DNA of 64,000 nucleotides, taken from NCBI GenBank assembly GCA_023333565.1, contig JAJKFH010002480.1:372001-436000 (forward strand), written 5' to 3'. The first letter of the stretch is position 1. Every line of letters begins with the position of its first letter. The notes beneath the pieces are model-generated. The model did no database searches. It saw nothing but the letters and a program-made list of their open reading frames with translations, and was not told the DNA's origin. A program made the position numbers and the translations under genes. This document shows positions 11,501 through 24,132 of this stretch, one piece after another. The stretch comes from Puffinus mauretanicus. Taxonomy: Eukaryota; Chordata; Aves; Procellariiformes; Procellariidae.

Positions 11501-13000
11501 GTTGCTGCTTGAGGAAGAATGTGCAGCACTGAGCTAACTGTCCTGCAGAGTGGAGGACTTGGAGTGGGAATCCCATCTCAGCCTTGGCAGCAGGACGGCT
11601 GATGGGGCTCTTCCAGTACACACCTAATGTGTGTGCTCATGGGTGCGCATCCTGCAATCTAGTCCATCTTTCTGATTCTTGAATTCTTATATTTGAATGG
11701 CCCAAGTAAATGAACAAATAGCTTTTTCCATCTGAAATGATGAGGCAAACTCGGCACTAATAACATCCCTCAACTCCAGTGCGCTGGAAATTCAGTGTGT
11801 AACTGACAGCCTGACTTCTCTCCTCTTTCTGTCTTACCCCTCCTCATCTTCTGTCGTTATCCTGCATGTGTTTTTATTTGTCCATTTCTAATGTACTGTG
11901 TCTTGTATGTATTCACGCGCTGGTGATGGTTAACGATGGTTTCCATGCCCTGGCATTGAATATAGCATCCCATTTTTGTAAAATGATGCCGATTTGTGGA
12001 CACGCAATCTCTTTCCAGGTCTGTTCCTGCCACAGTAGCTGTAGCTGCTGGGAACAGCAAGAGCCCTGGCAGAGGTGTCAGACAGGCTCCCCATGTGCGA
12101 GGCGTGCCAGGCTACCAGGGCTTTTCCTCATAGAACAGGGAGAAGCATGAATGGGAGCTGATTTTATGATTATTCCAGTCAAGAAAAATCAGGGGTATGA
12201 ATTGCTGAACTGTCATCAATTTCAGTGACTGCAGAGCTCAATTAAGCCTCTAATTTTGGTTTCATGCTAATGCTATTGTCAGCTCTTTCAGTGAAGCAGG
12301 TGATGCAGTTTTAGACGTGGCTCCGCAACTGCTTTGCGTGGATTGTCTTGTTCCTATAACCTGATATCCAGCAGGAGTACCAGGACAGCATCTGGAAATG
12401 CTTTAAAAGGCCCTGGGTTTTTTTACACTGTTTTTTTTTACTGCCACCCTGCCATCACCCTGCTGCTGCCCCACCATGACCCACCCAGGCACCAGCCCTG
12501 GTCAGGCATGACCTCACCTTGGCCGACCCCCCATTTGGCAAAAGGTAAAGGTTTGCGTAACGCAGTTATATTAGAGCTCACTAACTCACAAATCTCAAAC
12601 AGGGGGGCTGCTAATTTCAGGATGCTATAGACAGGTGCTGCTCTGGCCCCGTACCTGTGAGCAGTGAGGAAGGGCAGAATTGTCCCTCGGGCAGCGGCCG
12701 CCTGTGGGTCTCCAGTGTGTGTCCCCTGGGACACGCGGGGATGGAGGGTGTCAGAGCAAAGGACAGCAGCGGCTTTCAGCTCTGTCCTGCTCCTGCTGCC
12801 GCGGTCCCAGCGCAGCCTGGTGCTCTTCTGGGTGTAACGTGCTTTGCTCCATGCAGCCCTGCTCCAGGCTGCAGCATGGCCACAGCAGCGCACGAGCCCA
12901 ACCTGCCAAGGAACCATCGGCACTGCTGAGGGTGGGCATTTCAACTGTAACTGGGCTTCATGGCGTCGCATCTGCTTGCAGGTATTTCTGCACGGCTCTA
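8531..13000. other. Unique DNA with two GC-rich patches, no gene recognised
   Basis: GC-richer patches at about 9470-9610 and 12640-12930 account for clusters of overlapping open frames on both strands. A 108-codon frame at 10282-10608 ends beside an AATAAA at 10596-10601. That could mark the end of a retrocopied transcript, but the protein matches nothing I know and no A-tail follows. Confidence 0.45.
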
Positions 13001-16000
13001 GTCTCCCCTACGTTATCCCTCATGGATTTTAAACTAGCATAAAAGTGGTGTCTGGCAGGGTAACCTGGGCGCTCTAGAAACACCTGGACGCAGTTGGGTT
13101 TTAGAGCGCAGTGGGGAGGTTTATTCTTTTCTGGAAGATGCTGAACATGTAGATGGGAGCGCATGGGAGACAAGTGCCCAGCATCCCCAGCGCCAGGAGT
13201 GCTCAGCACCTCCATCCATCAGAGCCGTGGGATGGGAAAAACTTCCATAAAACGTAGAGGTTTATTTAAACATAGTATCTAATGTTAATGAGCTGGACCC
13301 ACAGCATAGGTTTTCTAACTTCAAAGACTGGTTGCTGATATAGAGCAGTTGAGCTTTATTTGCAGAGAATTGTTATTCTCTAGTGAATTTGCAGGTAGGA
13401 ACACGGCGTCATGTTAGCTGTTAACACCGGTTTTGGCTTCCCCGTTATACTCTTAGCCATCCTGGAGGATGTACACGCAGGCCAGAAGATGACAGGAATG
13501 CCATAACAGGTTTTCTGCAAAGAAAACAAAACTTTCTGAAGCTTCAAAAATCTCTGCTGGCTCATGCTGTTTCTGAGATACTTCCAAGATGGTGGTCACA
13601 TATGAGTCCTTACAGCTCCTTTTGAAGGTCTGAAGGCTTTGTTTTCCAGGAGAAAAGCCTATCTGAGCATTATTTGTGCTGGACTGAACTTCAAACAAAA
13701 TCACTGCTAGGAACTGACAGCAGACTATGTATGACAGCTAGTGGTATGTAGCACAGCCCTGTCAAGGAATGGATAATCCCCCATCCTTAAATATACTTTT
13801 TATTTATGTTGGCAGTATACAGACTTCTAGGGATTTTACCAGTTATCCCAGACATAACACTTCAAAAGCACCACAGAGGAAACATCTATGCAAATCTCTT
13901 TTTATTTCAAAACTTCTTAACTAAATAATGTGAGTGGGCAAATATGTTGCAGCCTGTTGGGGCTTAAAGTAGAAGAATGTTCAAAAGTAAAAGGAAAATA
14001 TTTGGAAAGCATTTTTTTTACTATCACACAGACCTGTAAATTGTATCAACTGAGGGGATATACCAATTGTTCTTGCAGCGTAATTTTCCCCGGTTAATTT
14101 ATTTTTCATGTTTATCAGAATTCCAAGGAACCAAACCAAAACCCTTCCTAACATTTCTCTAAGCTTGAACTGACAGTTCAGTTGTCAACAAATGGTCAAC
14201 GCTTTGACAAAAAACATCACCGTGTTTTCATTTAAGTATTGCAAGCATGCTGTATGACAAGATTTCTGTGAGAGGAGCTGACAGCCTGGGGCTGTGCTCC
14301 TGCATGGCCTCTGCTCGTGGAGCTGCTGCTTGGGGCGGGGGGCTGCCGAAAGCAGCCCCTGAGTTCAGCCCCTACATAGCCGCAGAGCGTAACCTGATGA
14401 GCCCTGCCCAGGGCAGGATTTTCCGTCTGCTGAACAATGGTATGCTGTGCCCCACAGCCTTGGCTTGCTAAATATACTGCACGTTGGAAATGACCTGGTG
14501 GGATCACTATCCATCGTTGGCCCTGTCTGTATTAACAGGATTTTTTTTCTTCTAATACAGCTGCACTGTGAACTTGATTCATGCTAGCAGGGTGCTAAGA
14601 AGGTAACTCGCTTACTGCAGGCAAGCGTATGAATTTTCTTGCATCGTTAAGATCCGTAGGGCTGCTAATTTCCTTTCTTGGGTGTAGATCAGCCTATTGT
14701 AACAGAAGTCCTTGTGCAGCACAGGGCACCCTCCACTCACAACCGCAGTCAAGAATGTCCCACCAGTCAAGTCATCCCACCAGCTGAATAGCCTTAAGTG
14801 CTTTCTGACAGGGCTTGCAAAGGTTCACAGAGGTCTGCACCAACGTCGTCGTATTCGCACATTCCTCAGATTTGGCCTCAAGTTCTTCTGGTCCTGGCGC
14901 TGCTACCCAAACACGCTGGAGAGCCGCATCTGTACAAACACCGGCAGCAGTGTCAGGTTTCCTCCTCCTCTTCACAGTTGTTTGCAAAAAGCAGCTAATG
15001 GTGTTAGTGGAGTCAGATGTTTTGTGAGTTTGGGGAAGGGGAGACCTGGTATTATACCCACTCAGTTCTGTAACTGTATATTGGATACTGTTTAGATTTT
15101 CTGTTGTTTGTGTTCTAAAGAAATTACCTTGAAATGAAATTAGAGATGAATGAAATCAAGTATCTGTCTGAGGAGAAATTTATATAGATGCCATTTGTTT
15201 TCATCTCAAAAACAAAGAAAATTTAATTTTTTTTTTTTGTGTGGGAATAAAACTCCAAACAAGAGTCAGGAATGTCTTTTTTATTTAAGTGAAACATTTC
15301 GACATTCCCAGACTCAATAGTGTTCAGTTTGTTGAACCGGCTTCAAAGTCAATTTCCACTTGAAGTCTTTCCCTGTTAAGCTGCATTTTTCAGCTAATAC
15401 CTCAGGAACCTAAATCTCCCCAAGTGTCAGGTCCCTGGGGGGAGGTCAGCAGCTCCCAGGGTGCGTTAGGCAGATTGGCCATCGAGACATCTGCGTTGCA
15501 TTAGGGGAAACATGATCTTCCTGGAGGCTCTGCAGCTCTAACGCAGCGCACGAGTAAGGAGATGCAGCGTAGCGTTTGCTTCAACTGACACATAACAGAG
15601 CATTCCAGAATAAATAAAAAAAAATTACAATGAAATAAGTTGCTTCCATTTTCTCAGCAAAAAGATGAGCATTTTCAGAAGAAAATGATGATTTTCCGCA
15701 CCATTTTGTAGAAACTGTTGAGGATGCTGGGTCGCTCAGTAAGAGCCAGGTAGACTGCCGGTAACTGTACCAGAAAGTTACGGTGGAGACTTCCTTGGTT
15801 TTAAACATCAGAATCCAGGGATCTGGCTTCTGGCTTTCTCTTATGCTGACTGGTGCAATCAGCACAGGCCTAGTTGGAGTTAATGGAATTAAATGGGAAG
15901 CTTGCCAGGGACTCGAGTTATCTTGGTTCAGTCATTAGCACGAAAACAGTGTAAGGATTAGCTGTTGTTTGCTGTCTCAGGTGTTAGTGGTGATACCAGC

Positions 16001-17789
16001 CAACAAGTTAAGGTCTTGTCAGAAGCAGTACATTCTGGAAGAGACAGCAGCCTTTCTGACTGATAATATATATATATCAATTTTCTAAAATGCAAGTATT
16101 CCTCATTGGAATAATTTTACTTTATTCCTCACTTTGAATAGTTTAATGTGTTTCATGTCTTCTTGCCTTTTCAGTTGGCAACCTGCACTTGCATTTTCAG
16201 GGGTTTTGCAAACCTATGAGACAGATTTACTCATCTTTCTGACTGGCAGCATTTCTGAAAGACTCACTTTCCAGCCCTTGGTGGCTGGCTTCGCCGGGCC
16301 CCTCGGTCAGCAACGCGGGTGGTTAGTGATGCAGCTGCCAGGCTGAGTCGCTGGTCGTCAGCATTCGCTGGTGTCGCATGAACTTTGCAGGGAGGGGAGG
16401 AAGGAGTTGGGCTTTTGATTCTGAGGGGTATTGCTTTGATAAATACAGAAGAACAGACTTACCTACCACAGGAAAGTGTGGAGTTTTGCTGGTTTGTGTT
16501 CTAGATGAGAAATTCCGGTCCAGAAAGTCTGTAGAATTACTGAGGAAGCAATGGGAAAAGTAACATCCTTCTGGGCCCCAAGAGACCCTCTAGCAAATCA
16601 AGGCAGAGTTAGCATTCCTTAAACAAGGGGAAAAAAACCCCAAACTTGTTCCTTCTCCTGCTCCCCAGCATTTCAGACTTCTGTTCTGTTTTATAAATAA
16701 GCAAAACAGGAGACAAGGCCAATTTGTGAAGGATCCCTTTGTGAAAGGCTTTTCACCTCGCACAGAGAGACCTGTCCTGGAGGGCTGCGCGCGTCCCCGC
16801 AGGGTCCCAGAGAGCAGAGCCAGCCTGGTGCCCACGTCCCACCTGAACTGCTGAACTCAAACACTTCCCCCGTCCAGAGTTTATGGGGGGGTGATTGCAG
16901 CGGGGGTCTGGGAAGTGCTGCCGAAGCAGACCAGCCGTCCCCACAGGTGGAGCAGTCTCTAGTCCTGCTGGATGTCGCCCCATAAAGTCTCTCTGGGTGA
17001 GTCTGAGCCCTGCGTCTTTTTGATGGTGAAGTCCTTCCAGGAGCTGGAGAATCTGTGTCACGTGCTAAAGCTTGGTCTGTGCTGGGCTTGGCCCAGAGTG
17101 GGTGAGGATAGCCAGGGGTGGCTCCACATCAAACCCTCAACCTAAGTTTCTTAATGGATTCCTTCTTTCATAAACCACTTCTTAAAAGGCAGTACTCCAT
17201 GCAACAGGCTTTGCAGTTACACTGTGAGTCCATGGTTTGCGATAATAACGTCAATGCATTCTGAATGTTGTGAAAGGCACTTTGCTTTAGGGAGTAAATT
17301 TAAACTCTTTTTGAGGGGCCTTAAAAATTTCTGAACTTTCAAAATAAATTCTTGTGATTGAATATTTATTGTTGAACTCAGCATGAAATATAGAACAAAG
17401 CCTAAATCCAGGGATGCTCTTGACTTTAGCAGTAAACACTGACAGCATTTTTAATATATACTGTATTTTAGTGGTGAATGGTTAAAATTCTTGTGTTTTG
17501 TGTCCTCAGCTATTTCTCTCTCTGCTGTGGTTAGCCCTAGATAATGCATTGTAATGAGCAACATGCAGACATCTAAGACTTATGATAAGCTTAGCCTAGA
17601 CTGGTCTAATACACGTTTTGTAGAAAAGTATAGATATTTTCTGACAACGCCATGGAGTTTTTTCTCTTTTGCCCTTTAACGTGCAGTTCCATCTGCATGT
17701 TAAAAAAAAATGGTAGAGACCACAGTAGCCAGTGAAATAAGTCTAGCAAAGATGTAGACAAAGAAACCTGTTGCTGGTTCTGCTCTATG
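13001..17789. other. Unique DNA, no gene recognised
   Basis: There is a T-rich stretch near 15226-15238 and a 12-bp alternating AT tract at 16066-16077. No exon, RNA gene or repeat family is recognised. Confidence 0.5.
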
Positions 17790-18150
17790 CTACGCTGCTC
17801 TGCAAGGGCCGTCCCCGGCGCAGCCTCCAGCACGGCGTGCAGCGTCCTGCTGGCAGGCTGCGTGTGAGGTCAGCAGCTGCGGGTGCAGCGGTGATGCTCT
17901 GGCACGCCAGGCTCGGTCACGCAGGCAAAGCTGCCCCAGGGCACGAGCCCACCGAGACCATCTGCTTGGGTCCCTTCCACGCCAGAACGATGCACTGGAC
18001 TGACTCTGTGCAAAAAAGCATGTGAGAGGCTGAAGGTGCGTCCCAGCCCCGTGGGGAGGTCCACGGTGCGGCAGACGGGCTTTGCTCTTGCGGGCGCCTT
18101 TTCGTTACTGACTGCAGGCACCGTAGACCGAGCCAGCCTCCGCTATGGAC
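17790..18150. promoter_or_regulatory. CpG-rich patch (marginal CpG island)
   Basis: Hand counting 17821-18120 gives about 65% GC and 21 CpG in 300 bases, an observed/expected ratio near 0.66. That just meets the classical CpG-island thresholds (GC above 50%, ratio above 0.6, over 200 bases). No TATA box or recognisable first exon was found beside it. The open frames across it (17771-18025 and 18036-18230) look like a by-product of high GC. Confidence 0.45.
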
Positions 18151-21100
18151 CTTTCATGCACGGGAGGAATGGCTGCCTCTCTCATTTGTGCCTGCAAGAC
18201 TTTAACAGGACTCAACTCTCACCTGGTTAGAACCCGCCCGTCCAAGATCACCAATTTCAGACCATTCTGTCATTGGAAAAGTGTTCATTCTCATGGATAA
18301 GTCAGAATTGACGTTCTGCGGCAGTGGGAGTGTGGTTCAGTGCAGGGTCAGTGGTGCTGATGGATACCTGAGGCTACGGGCCTTGGCCTGGGGTCCAGCC
18401 TGCGAGGGCTAGTACAGCTTCCAAGGCACCGTTGTTAATTTCTCATGTACTCTGGAGTATGGTCAAGAAATAAAAATATGCAGGACTTAGACAAATCCAA
18501 AAATCTACAAAATGCCTTTTGTACCGTTTGACAAAATCACGTAAATGTTTCTTTCATGTAAAATATCCTTGGTGTTTTGCTGATTCCAAAGAGAAATTCA
18601 TTCGAAGTGGTAACTGCAGTAACTAGTAAATAGAATTATAACTGCTTACTGAAAGAAAAAACACACTGTAATGATATAAGGGCAGAGCTGATACAAAAAA
18701 TAGTGTTCATTAGAGTCAAAATGAGACAGATGTGAAACATTATGCTAGTATTTCCTCAAGGGTAGCACTTGAGTAGTTCTTTGGTTACAGAAATGTATCA
18801 CAGAAGGTTTGTATCAAAGTAACGTTAGCCCAAGTTATTTGTGCAGCAGGAGGTAACCATCTCTCTTTGGAATTTCACAGATAGGCTTATCAGATAGGAG
18901 AAATATGGCACAGAAGTAATGAGAGCCTTCAAAAGATGCTTTGTCCCTGGGCCTTTCTCTGGAGAACATATTGTCCCGAGGGGACACTGAAACAACAGTT
19001 GTCTGCATTAAGTGAAAAAGCAAATAAGTTCAAATTACAGTATTAAAGAAGGTGCATGGATCACTGTAGTATACCTTGTGACCAGCACGTTACAATGGGT
19101 AACGAACCGACATCTGAAGGCTCCAGGTTTGGCAGCGCGGGAGGACGACGTTAAGGTGCTTTCCAGCGCTCCGGTGCTGGCCGTAGCGTTGGGGTAGCCT
19201 TTGGCTGCCTGCGTGCACTGTGCCTGGGCCCCTCGCTCTTGCTGGCCTGGCTCTATACCTGGGTTCCCATTGCGCTACAGCTGCAGCACAAGTGAGAGGA
19301 TGCCTGCATCTCCTCCTGAAGCGGCAACCAAATGTGGCTGGTGTCTTAGACACTCTGCAGCAGCCCTACAGGGACCGGTGTCCTCACGCGGTGCCTGCTC
19401 CGTAACACGTGGCCTTTGAACAAGCAGCTGGTGGTACAGCTGCTGTCCTGATGCTCCGCGTGCTGCTGAAAGGCACGGCTCCTCCTCCGCGCAGGAAGTG
19501 GGGGGAAGGTGCCATCGGCCCCTGGAGAAGTGGGGGAGTTCCTGGGAAGGGTCCCATCTCCAGGAGGAGGTCGGCAGCTGCAGGGTCACAAAGGGCTGGC
19601 AGCACAGGAGCACAGGAACCACGAAGCTGTGAGCTCCCCAAAGCCTCTCTGCTCTCTCTCCTGGTCTGGGCATTGTGGATTCTGCAGGTCCTTGGGCCAG
19701 CCGTACACAGGAGTCTGTTCTCAGCTCTGCTTTCCTCTGCGTCTGAGGCAAGAAACCAAAGTGGTGTCTGGGGGGAATTCAGGGATCCGGCTTTCCAGGA
19801 GTGAAAGGAAGTTAAGGAAAATGTCTCTGTTCCTCCAGCTCGCACTTGGAGCAAGTGTCAGAAAGAAAAAGGGCAAGAAAAGCATGCTGCATTCCACCAG
19901 GCCATTTTCAGAGGAACACTAGCCATAAAAATGATTGGTATTTAAAGAACTGTGCAAAGCTGAACCGGTTTAACTGAAGACATGTTTTGTAAATTGATTT
20001 CACTAAGCTGGTTCAAAATCTCCATCAAATCTTGCCCTGACTTAATATGGAGCTGTCTGGGGAATATTAGATTATGCTCACTGAGAATATCTTTAAGCTA
20101 AAATTATGCCTGATCTAAATATGTCTATGCTAGGCGTTATGCCAGTTGAATAGTTAGTTTTAGTTTAAGAAGCAATGATTGGTACAACTTGTGGCCAAAG
20201 GCTGGGATCTGTCTGTCTGTGGCAGAGAGAGATGTTACGTTTTGATCTAATGAAGTCTGATGATTTTCATCAATGAATCTGAGATACAGAAAAAGCCACC
20301 GAATAACTCTCTAGAACAGCGACCTCTCACACAAATGGCGTCCCAAAAAAACCCATTAGGATTTCTGTCCCAAAGGGTTCCAGCTCTTTCCAGCTATGTT
20401 GTTTTGTTTTTAACACTGAAAGTAGCAGCTGGGTGTAAAACACCTGCTTTTATTTCTGAGCAAGAAATCAGTGGGCAAGAAGCAGGACTGGATTTCAGAG
20501 GAACGAAAAGGCCCTCAGAGACTGATAGAGCTGTCTTGGAGGTAAAGAAGAAGAAGTCGCGATATTTTGGAGATACCGTAGAAGAAGCCAGAGGATGCCC
20601 ATAACTTTCCAAAACTCATGGTATTTGCATTTGTCCCACTGTCACAACTCTGGGCTATAAGGAGAGCTGAAGTGTGTTTGCAGGGGAGTCTTGGGAGAGA
20701 ATGACTTATATCAGGTTTTCAGATTGCACAGTAATTAAACTGTAACGGTAAAGAAGTTAAGAAAAGATGAAGTTCAGTAGCTATCTGTTTCCTTTTAGCA
20801 GACGTTTATCTTCAGGTTAAGCCACTGCTCTGGCATCCAAAAAAAGCTTTCCAGCAATCTCACTTAGGTAGCATGGTGGATAATCTTTGTGCGTCTGCTC
20901 CCTTATATAAAACACAGACAAACTTCCCTTCTCCTAAGCAGACTTGTTTGGGTCAAGGACTGCCTCCGAGGGTACAAAAATCACGCCCAGCACCATAAGC
21001 TGATCTCAGTTCAGCTCTGTGAGTGCTGCTGCAGTACAAATAACAACACGAACATCCAGCCATGCTGGCAGAGAATGCTTGCTGACGCAGAGGGCAAAGG

Positions 21101-23928
21101 GAGGCTGTTTCCCTGATTTCAGAGCCTGATTTTGAGTGTTTCTATGAAGAACATTCTCAGAAGCCAAGGAGAAATGTCTCATGCTCCAAAAGCACCTATG
21201 AATATGTAATAATCAAATTATTTATTCTTTTTAAATTTTAGTGCAAAAGAATACACATTTTATACATTTATGTAAATGTATAAAAAGTGCTAGAGGATAA
21301 GTACCAATCCATGATTCTATTAGGCTTCAAAATAGAAATGCTTTGAGTTTTCTTTATTTGTATTCGAAGTCTTTTCTGAATTCTATAGAAGTTTCCCATT
21401 AAAGGGCTTTGTTTTCAGCTGTAGGGCCTGGTTTTCCCCGAGAGCGCAGCGAAGGGGATGGTTAGGTATGCCGTCATACTGAGTTGGTCACGTTAGCAAA
21501 TTCTTTTCTAAAAAGAGGTGTCAGATTGTTCAGCCAGCTGAAGTAATCCAGTTGGCAGGAGAGTGACTTAATTCAATAAGCAGAATTTTAAAAACACTGT
21601 GGTTCTTTGTTTAACAGCCAGATTCTACAAAATTAGCTCCAGCTCTGAAATAATTTCTCTCCCCACCCTCCCCGTATTATCCCCCTTCCGTCCTGCATGT
21701 CACTACCTCTCCTCGCTGCCTACTTTTGTCTGGTACCGATTTGTGCGGGAGCTGTTCTGCACGTCCCTGTGGCGATCTGCTCAGCCCAGGGCCAAGCCAA
21801 GGCACCCACACTCTCGGTTTAAGCTCAGGGAGCGAGGCAGCTGAAGAGGACACAGGCATCTCGGTGCCCGGTACTCCTGTCCACTGTGTGTGCCCCCTGC
21901 AGTAATTCACTTCTCTCTGAAGGGAGTGCCGGGTGTCTAAAATAAATCCTCCACGGGAATGCGTGACTCGTGCAGGCAGATGACAGAGGTCCATCTAAAT
22001 CTATCTATAGACACGGCTGGGCAGGGAGGGCCCACGTCCCTTCAGCACTGGGAAGGAAGAGCTTACACCCACAGCGCCCTGCTGGAACTTTTGTAAAGGG
22101 TTGAGTTCAATTACCGGGAACAAGGAGCACGCTTTGACGTGTTGTTGCTGTCATGCTGTGAGCACCAACAACCAGCAAACCCAGTGGAAGTTAAAAACAC
22201 TCAGGACCTCCAAATACCTTTGCAAGGAAAGTGCTGTAGTCCTAAGCCTGCTGTACTGCTGCTGCTTGCTCCCAGGGAAATGCCTTGTTTCTGATCTCTT
22301 TTTTTTCTTTTCTTGTCTATTGAGATGGATGAGAACATGAGTTATCTACCTGCTGCTGCTGGCAGTTACTGGCAGGGGCAGGGTGGCTCCACCGCTGCTC
22401 AGAGTTGCTTCTTAACCTTTTCTCTCTTTTTTCTTTGTCTTTCCAGAGAGCTGTTTGTTTGTGCACTGACCAGGTTCGAGGTTGTGCATTTCATATCGCC
22501 AGCAGCCCTAGGGCTTTTTTCCAAAGACATTTCTTCCCTTCTCCTTGCCTATGCTCCTCTTCATACCTTTCCTGCTTTGAGAAAAGCATTAATGTTGGTT
22601 AGTGGGTTCCTCTTTGGTGGGGAATTCACTTTGATCTGTATTATTTGAAACCATGCAAAGTTTGCTCCAAAGCACGTGCTGCAGGGAAAGGGCTCTGAGA
22701 CTGCTGATCACAGCTGGCAAGGCCTGAGTCTCCCGGGCATTTTCCTTCCACAGTGCTCTGCTGGCTTTCCTTTCCTGCAGTGTGCATCCAGCAGCAACAC
22801 CTGGGAAGACAAGAGATGGTGAGAGAAGGTAGTGTACAAAATACCGTTCCATACTGGACGTCCTTGCACGGCAGGCAGCTCCCCGAGGGCCAGCAGCTGC
22901 CTGCTCCTGGTCTTCAGTGCAAACCTGCCCACAAGGTGCGGTTGGAGGAGCATCCCAGGACAGCGCCGGGAAGGAACAATGCAGACCCCCATGCTGTCTG
23001 GGAGGGGAGATGGCTCTGGGACTGCTCTCACAGCTCTTCTTCCTGTGAATTCACCTCTTTTTCTTGCTCTCCCCACCCCAGTGGAAAGCAGAAAGGGTTC
23101 AGGACAAACAGAAGGAAATCTTCCTGTCGCTGTCTGCGCTCTCAAGGATGGCATAGGAGAGCAGCATGCATGTTGCCACTGTGTCTCAGTTCACAAACTG
23201 GGAAAGCTGGAGGAAATGGAAAATGTTCTTCCCAGATCAGGTTCCTTCTGAGGAGAACTGGAGGAAGCAGGGTGAATGGTCAGGCCCAGGGCAGGAGTGG
23301 TCCAGCAGCAACGTGCAGAGTCAGAGCGAAGCACCCTGTGTCCTGCAGCAGCCTCGATCCCTTCCCTGAGTGCACCCGAGTGCTCCCTCGTTGCAGGGAG
23401 GAGGCAGCCAGCCGGGCTCAGTCCCATCAGAAGGAAAGCACCTCGAGGTGGTCCTGTGGACTTTTGTTCAGATTGATGAATAATGCAAAGCGAAGCTCCT
23501 GAAGGTCATATGAATGGAAAATGCCAATTAATATCACTGCTTTAGCCCATGTTTCAAATTATGTAGAGATCAGATGTTCAGAAATAACATTGGCTTACAA
23601 TGATAAGTATATGACTGTCTTATTTACGCGGTGCAAATTTTTACCACCCTTTCTACTGAGTGAGCCGTTTTCCTGGCTGAATGTGGTACTGTTGGCTGTG
23701 ACCACGGCAGAGAGCCTGGCTGATGGAGGACAAAGGTACACAACGCGTATTGCTCCTGTCTCAGTCTGGGAACTGTGCAGTTATGATTTGTGTCTGTCAT
23801 CCACAAATCCTTTGCTGTCTTTTTCAAATGTACCTTCATAATCTTAAATAAGCACAGCTGCGACTGAAATTCTAGGCAAAATTGCACTACGAATGTTACC
23901 CCTTTCCTTTTCTGCTACCACCGTTTGA
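18151..23928. other. Unique DNA, mixed composition, no gene confirmed
   Basis: GC-rich patches lie at about 19100-19800 and 22700-23450. The longest open frame of the window (22753-23502, 249 codons) lies in the second patch. It is rich in Ser, Arg, Cys and Gly with no domain, and overlapping frames exist in several phases, so I do not call it. A strong acceptor-like polypyrimidine-CAG ends at 22446 and another at 22776, but neither opens a recognisable coding exon. Confidence 0.45.
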
Positions 23929-23952
23929 TTTATCATTTGCTTTCCATTTCAG

Positions 23953-24132
23953 GTCTGCTGTTTTCTGGTTGGAGTATTTTTTATAGTCTGCATTATAAGA
24001 AAACCCACACATGAAGAAAGGAAGAAAGAAGTAAATGGAGAACAAACTACAGGCATAGCCATTAATTCTTCTGGGGAAAGGACGCCCCAACTTTGTCAAG
24101 CGTCCAGACCTGCTGCAGAATATGCGAGGTAA
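23953..24132 (+). other. Candidate exon: membrane segment plus short cytoplasmic tail
   Basis: A pyrimidine-rich stretch ending TTTCCATTTCAG (23941-23952) is a good 3' splice site. The frame that follows is open for 59 codons and ends TAA at 24130-24132. Without splicing, the frame is open from 23929 and has no ATG. The first 15 residues are continuously hydrophobic (V, C, F, L, I, G only). They are followed at once by Arg-Lys and a charged tail, HEERKKEVNGEQ, then a polar stretch ending EYAR. This is the pattern of a single-pass type I membrane protein's transmembrane and cytoplasmic exon. A possible donor, GAG|GTAAAA, overlaps the stop at 24129, so the exon could be internal instead. I do not recognise the protein, and no neighbouring ectodomain exon was found. 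Fifty-nine open codons alone are not significant; the acceptor and the topology are the only support. Confidence 0.2.

Noticed and set aside
22420..22602. Strong polypyrimidine-CAG acceptor followed by open frames
   Set aside because: The frames after it encode nothing recognisable and no donor of matching phase stands out.
22753..23502. Longest open frame of the window (249 codons, plus strand)
   Set aside because: It lies in a GC-rich patch with overlapping frames in other phases, has biased Ser/Arg/Cys composition and no recognised domain.
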